DNA of 64,000 bases. Source: Caprella mutica. Lineage: Eukaryota > Arthropoda > Malacostraca > Amphipoda > Caprellidae. Shown in pieces: positions 1 to 9,923 of the stretch. Below the pieces are notes generated by a model, which saw nothing but the letters and a program-made list of their open reading frames with translations, had not been told where the DNA came from and made no database searches. The stretch is from the NCBI GenBank assembly GCA_947561585.1, contig CANNZV010001167.1, forward strand, positions 112,436 to 176,435, read 5' to 3'. Position 1 is the first letter of the stretch. Each line of letters begins with the position of its first letter. Both the position numbers and the translations under genes were made by a program.

Positions 1-253
1 AGGAGCCGGGGCTATTGCAGGATTGCTATCCGCAATCGGGCCAGATTGCGGATATATGGGGCATCTTCTCCTCGCGCTTCAGTCTGGAAAATTAATAGTA
101 AACATAAGATTCCATAGTATTTTATGGAATATTTTCTACTAGTAACAACTAATCTTATCATCCTGCTACGTAGAACTTTATATTTCTTTGTTCAGCATCT
201 TCTAGTAGAGGCAGCAGCTGCCGCTTGACTGCTCTTAAGTGCCCTTTAGGTTT
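1..253 (-). pseudogene. Duplicated pair of exons (copy 1), with stop codons
   Basis: 158-253 repeats the KPKGHLR exon of 1408-1502 and 1-83 repeats the start of the exon at 1144-1329 (both encode (K/M)PHISAIWP). They lie about 1.25 kb apart in the same order and strand, with a similar intron between them containing CATAAAATACTATG. In copy 1 the tryptophan codon at the end of the first exon is TGA. The second exon reaches a TAG after the sequence corresponding to WPDCG. This is a tandem exon duplication whose left copy looks inactive; it may continue outside the window. Confidence 0.5.
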
Positions 254-438
254 CACTTAATGTTACAGCAAACCTATTTAATTAAAATAAAGAAAAAGTA
301 GCTATTGGAAAAAAGTTTTTACTAGACACTTTTAACCTGTTTTAAAAGACTGCTATGTTTCTGATTCATATCCTTTCATTGGAAACGTTTGATGTAACTT
401 TACAAAGCTTTTCTTTCCAGGGAAATGTTTTAATTTAT

Positions 439-542
439 TATATCGGTAATGTACTCATGAGTTTATTACTCTAGTAAATTTGGAAATGTGTATATCAGTA
501 ATGTACTCTTGAGTTTATTACTCTAGTAAATTTGGAAATGTG
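439..542. repeat. 52-bp tandem duplication
   Basis: 439-490 and 491-542 are adjacent copies of the same 52-bp AT-rich unit, differing at only a few bases. Probably intronic. Confidence 0.85.
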
Positions 543-577
543 AAATAAGACAAAATTTTACACTGTTATTTTGTTAC

Positions 578-672
578 TAATATTGTTAGGAGGAAGACTC
601 TCCTTCTGTTATGTCCTAGAGACGGAGGAGTCTTTGTGAGGGTTTCTTCCTCAGTCTCAAATGTGGTGGCAT
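578..672 (-). CDS. Candidate exon continuing the acidic tail
   Basis: Acceptor CTCTTTGCAG precedes an open frame that joins in phase with the exon ending at 969. It encodes ATTFETEEETLTKTPPSLG and more. A GT donor is possible at 577 (GTAACA). Weak: short, acidic, no homologue recognised. Confidence 0.3.
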
Positions 673-968
673 CTGCAAAGAGCCAATTTTAATTATTATT
701 GTGAATAACATTTATTTATTTTACTAAGTCTTGCACAGTCAATGGTCTAGCTAGAAACTACAAGGGTATATCAAGCTGAAATAACTATTAATTAAAATGG
801 TCTATTGTTGTTACAATGTTGTACGAATTATTCTATTTTGTATAACAGGTTGGTATTATAATTAACTATGAGGATATAAGTGAAATTTGCATGTGACGTT
901 ACAATAATTGTGAATAACATAAGAATTATAATTTGCAAAAATAATTGCATAGTGTAACTATTTCTCAC

Positions 969-1329
969 CAGGAGACCTTGCCCGCCGCTCTGGTCCTGGC
1001 TCTGCCCCTGCTCGTAGCTCTGGCTCTTCCCCTGCTCGTAGCTCTGGCTCTTCCCCTGCTCGTGGTCCTGGAAGTAACAAAGAAGGTTTTATTTATTGTA
1101 CATATATATAATTGGTAGTAGCTAATTAGGATCGGAAACTTACGACTTTCTTCCAAATTGTAGAGGACTCCCCTTGTGGGAGCAGCCGGATCAACCTCCG
1201 CTTGCGTTGCAGCCGCAACTACCGGAGGATCCTCATCCGCAATCCGGCCGATCCCCATAGGCTTCTCTGGCCAGATTGCGGATATGTGGGGAATTTTTTC
1301 TTCTTCTCCCCCACCGTCAGTTTTTGAGC
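969..1329 (-). CDS. Two exons encoding an acidic tail and an arginine/glutamate repeat
   Basis: The first exon (1144-1329) follows acceptor TTATTCTCAAG and ends at donor GTAAGT. It contains KIPHISAIWPEKP and a DPPVVAAATQAEVDPAAPTR stretch. The second (969-1067) follows acceptor TTACTTCCAG and ends at donor GTGAGA. In the joined frame it is a short-period repeat of the type RAGEEPEL, made by about three copies of a 24-bp DNA unit. Unspliced translation through the intron gives an apparent 129-residue ORF with an RGRA repeat, but the splice signals argue for the other frame in the repeat. Function unknown. Confidence 0.45.
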
Positions 1330-1407
1330 CTTGAGAATAAGTAGTAGTTAACACAAGATTACATAGTATTTTATGGGATATTTTTAACTAATAACTACTC
1401 ATTTTAC

Positions 1408-1502
1408 CATCCAGCTACGAAGAATTTTATGTTCTTCTGCTCTGCCTCCTTCAGCAGCTGGGGAAACAGTTTTTTTATTGGCCTCAAGTGCCCTTTGGGT
1501 TT
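1408..1502 (-). CDS. Exon encoding KPKGHLR...FFVAGW (copy 2)
   Basis: The open frame runs from acceptor CATTGCAG and encodes a lysine- and leucine-rich helix-like segment starting KPKGHLRPIKKL and ending IKFFVAGW. A second copy at 158-253 differs mainly at third codon positions in this frame (CCC/CCT, TTG/TTA, AGG/AGA, GAG/GAA, CAG/CAA, AAC/AAT, AAA/AAG). That is direct evidence that this frame has been under coding constraint. The phase does not join cleanly to the exons on either side, so the present copy may use another splice site or be partly decayed. No family recognised. Confidence 0.5.
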
Positions 1503-1573
1503 CTGCAATGTATAATACCATTAGTATGGGTACAATAATTACTATAGAATATTAACATTTTAAAATGACTTAC

Positions 1574-1783
1574 GGCCAAGATAGTCATCTATGAATAATT
1601 CTCCTAACGAGATGGAGAACTCAATTTGCCTCCCAAACCCTTGAACTGTCAAATTTGCCACCAGGCTTCTCTTCCCGGTGGCGCTTGACAGGCCAAGGCT
1701 TGGGCATCTCTTCCGTGATGGCCGTCACAGAAGAGATGCCCACAGTTTGGCTCCAGGGTAACCCTCTGAATTTGGATGTTTGT
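1574..1783 (-). CDS. Seventh exon of the methyltransferase-like gene, frame broken
   Basis: The segment starts after a good acceptor (CCCTTGCAG) and ends at donor GTAAGT. The frame carried over from the previous exon is open for its first two thirds but meets a TGA before the donor. The last third is open in a different frame, reading FGRQIEFSISLGELFIDDYLG. Either one base is gained or lost, an internal splice is missed, or the copy is decaying. The centre holds a 40-nt palindrome (1702-1741), listed separately. Confidence 0.4.
1702..1741. repeat. Strong 40-nt palindrome inside an exon
   Basis: GGGCATCTCTTC at 1702-1713 is the exact complement of GAAGAGATGCCC at 1730-1741. An inner GTGA/TCAC pair lies inside it, with one C/A mismatch and a six-base loop. 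It lies where the coding frame of the surrounding exon becomes ambiguous. Confidence 0.6.
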
Positions 1784-1859
1784 CTGCAAGGGTAAAAGTT
1801 ATGGATAATTTTCGGAATATATTATAGCTATGTGAATCATGATTAGGTAAACTATTTAC

Positions 1860-3773
1860 CTTGAAAAAGGACTAATGGGTGCCGTTTCCAGGTCGAAGTC
1901 GGCAATCTTACTCTCAGCCCCTATTGCGGCCCCATCTATCGGTAGGAGACACTGTCTTGTTGTGACTATTTTGACTCCTTTGTGAAAAGGAAACATGTTA
2001 ATATAAATTTATTTATTAATTTAAAACTAATATAGTTACCCAATAATATATTTACTTACCATGGAGGTTGCCCATCATTCTCACAGCCTCAAATACAATG
2101 AACTGACGTACAATGTACTTGAGGCTGAAAGAAGGGCAGAGCCTCTTACTCTCCTCAGTTGTTGAGGTTATGATCATGAAGTCCTCTCCTGTACGGAGCT
2201 CTCTGTTAAAAGATAAGATTTGTTTAAAAATTTTATATTCTATATTGAAAAAGCTATTATCATCCAAGAGTGTAGCTAAAAACTATATACTTACCTAAAC
2301 AGAAATAACCTGTCGTAAACTGATGAATTCAGTTTACGACAGACTATTTTTTACAGTCCATCGGCAGCCTGTAGGAGAAAAATGAAGAATAAAATCATTA
2401 AAGAATAATTTTAAAGCAGGTTTATAACTGAATTTAGAAAACTTGCTCTAGTTTGTATGTTCTGCTGAATAACATTTACAGGAAGAAATCTTAAAGAATG
2501 ATGTATGACAAATAATATTGAGACATTAAAGTCCAAGGATCTTAGCAAGTAATGCCAATGAGTTTTCACAATAGCTTACTTTTAAGAAGTTAAAATTATG
2601 AGTAATCCCACCAGGTGGTGGATCAACGAAGATAGTTTCAAATTTTCCGTGTGGTTGATTGCTCGCATCTAGTTTTAGGACATCTACCAGGACTAGCTTT
2701 ACAGAGCTTGTTAGTTTGCATTTCTCCATATTTATAGACGAGGTTTCTATGGCCTGTTTGGCAATGTCCATGCTGAAAGTTAGACATTTGTTAGCTTTTC
2801 AGCATTTTTCTGCTTCTAAACTTCCATTACAAATCTCAAATTCTAAACCACTTACCAGGTGAGATTCTTTGGTCGATGGACGGAAACACCTATTCCAATT
2901 TGTGAAGTGCCGCAACACGTATCCAGAACCGTTTTGTTCTGGATATCTTTGTACACAAGGTGACGACAGACTATTTAAAAAACAGGGATAGGGTGCTTGT
3001 GACCGGAGGGGAGGGGGGCTCTTGACCGGGTGTAGGTCATAAGCCCCCCCCCCCGGTCACGAGCCCCCCTGTTTTTAAATCCTTATTTACCTATATTATT
3101 TAATCCTTATTGACACTTTTGTAGTTCATTACTGATTAGACATAAAATATATGTATATCGCGGGGCGTGCCACCCCCCGAACCCCCCTGCCAGGTCATTA
3201 AACAATCATGAAGTGTGCAGTACAACAATCTAGCGGATACAACAAACTACATTAGCAACTCTCAGTTATTTCTATCTAAGTAGTTCTTCATTTGTTTAAC
3301 TAGGTATGTAAGGATTAAAAAAACATGGAGGGGGGCTCGTGACCGGGGGGGGGGGGGGGGCTCATGACCGGGGTGGCTCTTGACCGTACCACAACCAGTA
3401 GTGCTAACACTTAGCAATTATAGCAATGGAAAAAATTATTCTCTATAATGCGATCCATTATGATGAGAAAAGTTAGTAATAGTTTAATTCAAATCCAAAT
3501 AAAAACTTAGAAAACTTTAAGTAGCCATAATGACGCAGATTGAATTAATTTGCATATACAAATATTACCTTGTCACCAACAGGGAGGTGTATGGTAAACA
3601 TTTGGTTAACTCCTAGTGGTACGCACTTGAAAGTACAATCACAATGGAACAACCGGGATGTACCCAGGTGGAATTCCAGAGTTGGCGACACAAATTTGAC
3701 ATTAGTGATCCCGTCTCCCATCTCTTGCACCACTCTGAAAAATTTACCTCTTCCTTCGATTGCTTCATTGATC
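1860..3773 (-). CDS. Spliced methyltransferase-like gene, six exons with closing phases
   Basis: Six minus-strand exons can be joined: 3569-3773, 2856-2938, 2580-2772, 2355-2368, 2060-2202 and 1860-1977. Each is bounded by AG and GT (donors GTAATA, GTAAGT, GTAAGC, GTAAAA, GTAAGT, GTAAAT), and the reading frame stays open through all five joins. Exon 2 encodes VLDTCCGTSQIGI, a class I SAM-binding motif I. Exon 3 encodes FVDPPPGG, in the position of a catalytic (D/N)PP motif. Exon 1 carries FVSPTLEFHLGT just before motif I. This order (SP.FF-like segment, D.CCGTG.IG, DPPR.G) is known from TRMT2/RumA-type RNA m5U methyltransferases, but the match is by eye only. The 14-nt exon 4 restores phase exactly. 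The 5' end of the gene is not identified; the segment before 3773 is a MITE-rich intron or flank. Spliced host gene: fairly sure. TRMT2-like assignment: tentative. Confidence 0.6.
2310..2342. repeat. Perfect 14-bp inverted repeat in an intron
   Basis: CTGTCGTAAACTGA is followed after five bases by TCAGTTTACGACAG. It lies just beside the 14-nt microexon, so it could hide or expose that exon's donor region in the transcript. Confidence 0.75.
3036..3368. mobile_element. GC-tract foldback MITE
   Basis: Long imperfect inverted ends (3036-3092 and 3302-3368) contain C11-12 / G15-18 runs flanked by GGTCACGAGCCCCC and GGGGGCTCGTGACC. The interior is AT-rich. A part of the same interior (ATTTAACAATCATGATGTGTGCAG-like) recurs near 30115-30150 beside another C run. 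No coding capacity. Confidence 0.65.
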
Positions 3774-3852
3774 CTTAGAAAAAAATCTTATTTAAAACGA
3801 ATTAATAACATTGAAAGTTTCGTCTTTGAATATAGTTAGTTATACAATTAAA

Positions 3853-4280
3853 TAGGGATGTGACGAAGTATCGGCAATTTTTTTCGCTATCGACATATTT
3901 TTACATATACACATTTTTCTTGTAAAAAAATTAAGTCCGGTAGCTACTCGATATCGGCATTTTTTTCTGGTATCGGTAGCTATACTCTGTATCGGTATAG
4001 GCAAAAAAGTGCCGATACTTTGCCGTTACCACTAGCATTTAAAAATTATTTATAGTATAATTTATTATTTATTCATTACAATGAAAAATTATAATTAGAT
4101 TGATGTAACAATGATTTCATATAGATAGGTAATACTAATTTTCAAAATTATTAATCTCATTTAAATGATCAAATTATCGGTGGTATCGGTATCCGTGAAA
4201 ATCTAGGTATCGGGTCGGAAAGGTATCTGTGAAAAACAGGCATCGGTGTCAGTGAAAATTTCGGTATCGTCCCATCCCTA
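3853..4280. mobile_element. hAT-type MITE, TIR TAGGGATG
   Basis: 428 bp from TAGGGATGTGACGAAG to CGTCCCATCCCTA, inverted ends. The flanking octamers CAATTAAA (3845-3852) and AAATTAAA (4281-4288) match at 7 of 8, as expected for hAT target duplication. The interior is rich in TATCGG repeats. Confidence 0.75.
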
Positions 4281-4511
4281 AAATTAAAACTATAAAATTA
4301 ATGTTTAAGATTTCATCAACTAATTAATTATGAAATATTAATCTATGATTAAAATAAATATTTAATTAAAATCAAAAGGCTAAGCCGTTATAGCAGCATT
4401 ACCAGTATGAATTGTATGGGTTCATATCCCATTTTTAACACGTTCCCGCGTATTCTCATTTGCAATCAAGTCCGCTATTGCGTTACATTTTTTTTTATTT
4501 TTGCATTAGAT

Positions 4512-4960
4512 CAGTGGTCGGCAACCTTTTGGTGGTTGCGGACCGGTTAAAGCTCAAAAATATTCTCTCGGACCAGAGGGATGAATGTAGCTAATAGTAT
4601 TTGGTAGGCAAAAAATTCGTTCACTTCTATAAGAGGCTACTTCTTTCTGATGATACCAAAACGAGCTAATATAATGTAGCTAATCCTTTATCTAAACATT
4701 TTTTTAACACGTTTCTTGCCATGTGACCACCGGTGGGTCACGCCGCATTTAAAGTATGAATTTATGACGTGAATCGTTGCTTGTAGATATGTTCAAAGAT
4801 TTTGAACATTCAAAAACTCTTTTGTACATTTAGTTTAGTTAAGATGAAAATTAAAGGTTAGAATGAAAAGTTGTAATTAAAAAGTTGTTTTATGAAAGCG
4901 ACAAGAAACGTGTTAAACTACCAATCTGGTATAATAAATACCAATAATAATCAGGTAGAA
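4512..4960. mobile_element. hAT-like end, CAGTGGTCGGCAACC
   Basis: The sequence at about 4512 starts CAGTGGTCGGCAACCTTTTG, a terminus typical of hAT MITEs. No matching inverted end was found, so this is a fragment and its right limit is arbitrary. Confidence 0.35.
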
Positions 4961-4997
4961 AGAAGGATCACCTGTAGAATCTGCGCACCAGTCCATT

Positions 4998-5452
4998 TTG
5001 GGGTGCATATTCTACAGGAGTGAAATCATTAGGGTGCGGATTGTACAGAAGTGAAATCATTGGGGTGCGGATTGTACAGAAGTGAAATCATTGGGGTGCG
5101 GATTGTACAGGAGTGAAATCATTGGGGTGCGGATTGTACAGGAGTGAAACATTGGGGTGCGGATTGTACAGGAGTGAAATCATTGGGGTGCGGATTGTAC
5201 AGGAGTGAAATCATTAGGGTGCGGATTGTACAGAAGTGAAATCATTGGGGTGCGGATTGTACAGGAGTGAAATCATTGGGGTGCGGATTGTACAGGAGTG
5301 AAATCATTGGGGTGCGGATTGTACAGGAGTGAAATCATTGGGGTGCGGATTGTACAGCAGTGAAATCATTGGGGTGCGGATTGTACAGGAGTGAAATCAT
5401 TGGGGTGCGGATTGTACAGGAGTGAAATCATTTGGGTGCGGATTGTACAGGA
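4998..5452. repeat. 31-bp tandem repeat, about 14 copies
   Basis: The unit contains GGGGTGCGGATTGTACAGG and GTGAAATCATT. Copies are nearly identical, with A/G variation in CAGAAG/CAGGAG and one 30-bp copy. Immediately left, CCTGTAGAATCTGCGCACC (about 4970) is an inverted match to the first unit, so the array begins with a short hairpin. Confidence 0.92.
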
Positions 5453-5455
5453 GAT

Positions 5456-5622
5456 GCCAAAAATGCACTAAGAACATATGTGACCTGCCATAGAAATCAA
5501 TGCAGAAAACTGAAGTGAGAGGATTCAATTTTTCCACTATAGGCAAGCATAACCATTTGCCCTCTCACAGGGAAAAAGACAAAATATTGTTGTATGATGC
5601 ATGTAAGAAGAGAGCTTCTTAG
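5456..5622 (+). pseudogene. FLYWCH-like zinc finger fragment
   Basis: The plus strand reads YVTCHRNQCRKLK and then, after a one-base frame change at about 5514, VRGFNFSTIGKHNHLPS and on to a TAG at 5620. The C..C ... HNH.P layout resembles a FLYWCH zinc finger. The frame change may be a true lesion or a sequence error. A GT donor (AAAG|GTAAAATT) lies about 50 bp downstream, so this could be an exon of the gene ending at 6257. Confidence 0.35.
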
Positions 5623-5751
5623 TCAACACGCTAAAGAATATATTTGATGAAGAGCCTGAAAGAAAGGTAAAATTATTTCATATCAATTTATTGATCTGCA
5701 TATTTCCCTACCTTTAAATCCATCAAGTTGAATTTTTCATTTATATAAATA

Positions 5752-5946
5752 GTGAAGATATTTATGTACTATCAAGGTTCCTCCTCGGCACCGGGAATTA
5801 CTCTGAAGTTGAAAAATCGATGCGGAAGAAGAGGAGAGGAGGTGGCTGATACCAGCAGCTCCTTCAACACTGAAGAGCTGCAAATGAAGTTCCCAAGACA
5901 GTTGGGTGTTCTTCATTATTTATTATATGATTTAAATGTAAAATGA
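5752..5946 (+). CDS. Candidate small exon or ORF, 64 codons
   Basis: The open frame from an ATG has a basic centre (RCGRRGEEVADTSSSFNTEEL). An acceptor-like TATCAAG at about 5770 and a donor-like AAATGTAAAA near its end suggest it may be an internal exon between the FLYWCH-like fragment and the exon at 6116. No family recognised. Confidence 0.3.
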   Translation: MKIFMYYQGSSSAPGITLKLKNRCGRRGEEVADTSSSFNTEELQMKFPRQLGVLHYLLYDLNVK

Positions 5947-6115
5947 ATCAAAGGGTAAGGTGTAGAACTTAGAAATAATGGCTTCGATAGATAATAGATT
6001 TAAATAACTTTAAATTGCATGAACATCATTTATATTATTTAATCGTCAATAATTAAATTTTTAAAATGTATCATACTATTATAATATCAACATAAATACA
6101 ATTTTTTCATGTCAG

Positions 6116-6257
6116 GCAGAACCTGAACGAAGCAGGAGACAATTTCATGTTCATTCAACCCACACAGGCAAGTGTGATGCACGCGGATGGTTCCATCCAT
6201 GTTCAGTTAACTGCTGACTTTCATGTCATTGTTCAGGACATGGAAAGAATAAAATAA
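6116..6257 (+). CDS. Candidate terminal exon of a plus-strand gene
   Basis: After acceptor TTTTTTCATGTCAG the frame is open for 46 codons to TAA at 6255-6257. It encodes a balanced sequence including FMFIQPTQASVMHADG and HVQLTADFHVIVQDME. Amino acid composition differs from the AT-rich surroundings and no repeat covers it. Together with the upstream candidates it may be the 3' end of a zinc finger gene. Confidence 0.45.
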
Positions 6258-6518
6258 CTAGTTAGTATAAATGAACTTTGGAAAAAATTTAAAAAGTTAT
6301 ATGATTTTAATAAACTAGCCAAGATGAGTAGGTATATCAATCGATTTTAGTATCATTTGTATATATAATTCATTAAATGAAATCAATTGAAAAGTAATTG
6401 TCGTATAATATTAATGAACGAAAACTAGTTAGTTAAATTCTACAGTCATGTACCTACCTTCAAATATTTCTTAAATTGAGAAATATAATTAACTTGGTCA
6501 TTCATCGAATGCTTCTCA

Positions 6519-7796
6519 TATATTTATTTTTATTTATTTTATTTTATTGAAACAAATAGCACCCTTTACAGTTGAACAGGGCTTGGGCCTCCCTGATCAT
6601 ACCTTTACTATTAATTTATTTACAGTAAATTTCGAATGCTATGAGGCCCGGAAAAGCACTAGGCTTCAAGGGCAACCTAATTAAAAAATATATTTGAAAA
6701 AAAAAACACACACATATATAACGTACACAACAATTCATATCAATCTTCATAGGAATCAAATAAATTTATATATATAAGACGTGATCTAAAATGAAATGAT
6801 CTAAAAATGAAAATTATAAATAATTAAGTAATTATTATGGTAATGTAATTGCATACATGTTAGTTTTTCAACAAACTTAGATCTAATAACAAATTCTTAT
6901 TCCAGTAAACTAGCTAACAAATACACTTTTAAATTATGTGAAAATGATCTGACAGTTAAATGAGATTTTAAATTCTCAGGTACAAGGTTCCAAATTTTAA
7001 CAGTGCAGTAATGAATGTGGCTATTAGTTTTTATTCGATTATAACGTGGTAGCAGAAAATTGTGACATCCTCTAGTGGTCCTACCACGCTGCTCACCGAG
7101 TGTCTGCAGTTTGTTATACAAATCTCTGTCGAATCCATCTATTTTCAGAGTTTTGAACATATATAAAGTAATTTTTAACTTATATATATCCTTGACTGGT
7201 AGAAACTTCATATTAATGAAATGCTGCAAGGTGTGGTCATTATGAGGCAAGAATTTTAACACTCTAATAATCTTCTTCTGCAGAACTTCAACTTCTTTTA
7301 CCACATATTTTGGAGCTGCATTAAACCATACTTCAATACCATAGTTAATAAAAGGAAACACAAGAGAATAATACAAACACTTCATTATTGTTAAAGGGAA
7401 GAAATCACGTAGCTTGTATAACATACCTAGGGTTCGTGAGATCTTACTTGAAAGACAATGTACATGGCATGAAAAAGTTAATCTATCATCAAGAGTGATT
7501 CCTAAAAACTTTATAAAATTAGTCTGTTCAACAGCATCACCACCAATCAAAACCGGATGTCTTAATTGGAATTTATCTCTATATGAAAATACCATGAATT
7601 TAGTTTTTTGTTCATTTATTTTTATTTTGTTTGATCTGGTCCATCTAAATATTCTCAACAAATTAAAATTAATAGTTTGGTGGGCATTGTCTAAGTTATT
7701 ACGTGGAATTGGACATGACAGGGTACTATCATCTGCAAACATGACAAAGTTAAAGAAATCAGTGCATGATGGTAAGTCATTTACGTAGACAAGAAA
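6519..7796 (-). mobile_element. 5'-truncated non-LTR retrotransposon (jockey/CR1-like)
   Basis: Minus-strand copy. The 3' end is an A/T-rich simple tail (6519-6549, TTTATTTTATTTTATT on the plus strand). The 5' end is cut off inside the reverse transcriptase, exactly where a TA microsatellite (7797-7815) begins. Both features fit target-primed insertion of a partial cDNA. Confidence 0.85.
6897..7796 (-). CDS. Reverse transcriptase C-terminal part, LINE
   Basis: Open for 300 codons without an interruption, from the truncated edge at 7796 to the stop at 6897. It begins with the conserved YVNDLPS region and the catalytic box VMFADDST. NEQKTKFMVF and FLGITLDDRLTF follow, as in the thumb region of jockey/CR1-type LINEs. 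The rest is the usual C-terminal region after the RT (YGIEVWFNAAP, RVLKFLP). The N-terminal endonuclease and most RT motifs are missing, so it cannot be active. The ATG at 7742 is internal and not a real start. The intact frame suggests a fairly recent insertion. Confidence 0.88.
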   Translation of the reverse strand, partial: FLVYVNDLPSCTDFFNFVMFADDSTLSCPIPRNNLDNAHQTINFNLLRIFRWTRSNKIKINEQKTKFMVFSYRDKFQLRHPVLIGGDAVEQTNFIKFLGITLDDRLTFSCHVHCLSSKISRTLGMLYKLRDFFPLTIMKCLYYSLVFPFINYGIEVWFNAAPKYVVKEVEVLQKKIIRVLKFLPHNDHTLQHFINMKFLPVKDIYKLKITLYMFKTLKIDGFDRDLYNKLQTLGEQRGRTTRGCHNFLLPRYNRIKTNSHIHYCTVKIWNLVPENLKSHLTVRSFSHNLKVYLLASLLE

Positions 7797-7815
7797 TATA
7801 TATATATATATATAG
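7797..7815. repeat. TA microsatellite
   Basis: Continuous TA dinucleotides at the 5' edge of the truncated LINE. Confidence 0.9.
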
Positions 7816-7907
7816 TAGGTATTTTTCTAAGTAGATTTAATTTTTTTTTTGATTAGTATGGTTTCTATTACAATTTATGCCCATCGCTCATGAAGAGGAG
7901 AGGAGTA

Positions 7908-8376
7908 CCAAAGACAATAAGATAGACGCTCAACTTGATAGGGCACAAGTAAGAACAATAACAACCAATCAGAAACGATCTCTGCGTTCAGTAGCATACG
8001 TCACAGCAAACCATAAAAAACGTACGAGACCATATTGCAGAGGGCAGGGATACGTGTGAAATCATTAGCAATATGATTATTTTCTACTGATTAGGGATTA
8101 GATTACTAATTACTTTTCGATTAATCAAAAGTCTACAAGATCGCATTTAAAGTTCAATTTTGAATTCTAAATATAATATACCCCCTTTTAACGAAGAATA
8201 GTCATAACTAGGTATACCGAGCCAGTCAAAGACCATATTTGTGTTTGACCACATTAAGTTGTAGTTATACATTAACGCTGATTGGCTAGAAGTCGGGTCA
8301 GAGTTATGACGTCAGTGCAAACATGCTCTGTATTTTATAACATGAAGTTGAGCGTCTATCTTATATTGTCTTTTGG
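7908..8376. mobile_element. MITE with TIR CCAAAGACAATA...GACGCTCAACTT
   Basis: Both ends carry inverted copies of AAGATAGACGCTCAACTT (7918-7938 and 8345-8362 region). The body has CCAATCAGAA, ACGTCACA and TACTGATTAGGGAT. Two related copies lie at about 9145 and 10491. Confidence 0.65.
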
Positions 8377-9144
8377 GAGGACTGCTGCAGCCAAGGTAGT
8401 AAGTATATTAAGGGGATGGTTCACGCTTTTTGCTGGCTACCATGGAAATACTAGTAGGAGGGAGGGGTGTAACGATTTCTCAACAAAAGCGTGACCGTTC
8501 CGCTGTGTCGTGTGGTGACGTCACAGCACACGTATGACGTCACCCTAGCGACACACTGACAGTTCAGGGAGTAATCGCACACAGCTCAGTGACGTTTCAT
8601 AAACGAGGAAGAGTGCACGCATCTAGTACGCGCTCCACCAAACGCTTATTCAAGTCATATAAACATTGCATTTGTTGCCTAAATATTCATCAATTAATCT
8701 TCTTACATCAGTTAAATGTCCTAAGATGAGAAAATTATTGAGCAAAATGATCAGATACCTGAAGTATTTTAAAGAATAATGTGTAAGATAACATCAGCTG
8801 TTGTGCTTACGAGAACCGTTAAGGGGCCTTTACACGAGCACTGGTCAGTGCCACTATTCACCACACTGCCCACCAATTAGCTCAGCACCTTTACACGAGC
8901 AGGATGTGCTTTGGTAGGCACTGACACTTTAGTATCGTGGTTAGCATCTAATTTGCAATTAAACACTAATGCTGTTCGTGTTTTATGTTTATAATCTTTA
9001 GATTTTATTTTCCATAGGCATGGGTGCTCTTCAACTAGGCCAATGAAAGGGGTTGTTGACTGTCTGGCAATCGCTAATGACAGACAGTGGCACTTTGTGG
9101 TGAGCGTTTGGGCGTGGCATAGAGTAGTGTCACCACAAAGTGGC

Positions 9145-9440
9145 ACTAAAGACAATATAAGATAGACGCTCAACTTGATAGGGCACATGCAAAAATAATA
9201 ACAACCAATCAGAAGCGATCAGTAACATAGGTCACACCAAACAATAATAAACGTACGATCCCCCCCCCCCCCCTTGAAATTCAAAGAAGGATAACCTTTA
9301 GTTTTAACGTGTGAAGTCATTAGATATATAAATAAATATCCTTTACTGATTAGGGATCAGAGAACTAATTACTTTATTATTAATTAAGTTTACAAGATCG
9401 CAAATGTGGTTCAATCTAGTATTTTACCCTCTTTTTTCGA
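9145..9440. mobile_element. Second copy of the GACGCTCAACTT MITE family
   Basis: Matches 7908-8222 through AGATAGACGCTCAACTTGAT, CCAATCAGAAGCGATCAG, a C14 run, ACTGATTAGGGAT and TACAAGATCGCA. The right terminus is missing. Nested inside the TTAA element. Confidence 0.65.
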
Positions 9441-9923
9441 TTATCCACAATAAGTCCATATTTGCCAAACTGTGTATTTTTATATTTGTGCCTTTAATAA
9501 AATTGAACCGATCATTACCCACTTTCATATCCTGTGTAATTGGTGAACATTAATTAGATCAGTTACTGAATTATGGAAATAAAGAATAAACAATTGGTTC
9601 AGAAGGGATAATTTCACATATATTCCCATTTAAATTTGAAAGTCTAGTGTCCATTCTCAAATCAAAGAAGTGATCATAACACTTATTTCTCCCATAGATT
9701 TGTGGGAGAATCCCACAAAACGGCAACACTGCTATTGCCACGGCTATGTTAGCCGCCTGCTATCTACCAATAATACTTGTCCGATTGAGCTGAGATTTTG
9801 ACACAAGGTGTATAATGCTCCAGATCTTTGAAGTTGCTCGTGTAAATTTTTCATTTTGAGGCCCTCTCCCCCGTGCAGGGCGAAAAACCTGTTTTTGGAC
9901 CCCCTCCCCCCCTTACCAAAATC

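Noticed and set aside
965..1354. 129-codon ORF with RGRA repeats as one exon
   Set aside because: Good donor GTAAGT and acceptor CTTCCAG split it, and the spliced frame differs in the repeat part.
4380..4450. tRNA or tRNA-derived SINE (GGGTTCATATCCCA resembles a T-arm)
   Set aside because: No A box, acceptor stem or anticodon stem can be drawn.
4998..5452. CRISPR array
   Set aside because: Units are contiguous without unique spacers, and the genome is eukaryotic.
8819..8900. Another TTAA element beginning GGGGCCTTTACACGAGCA
   Set aside because: No matching inverted end was found; only one terminus is visible.
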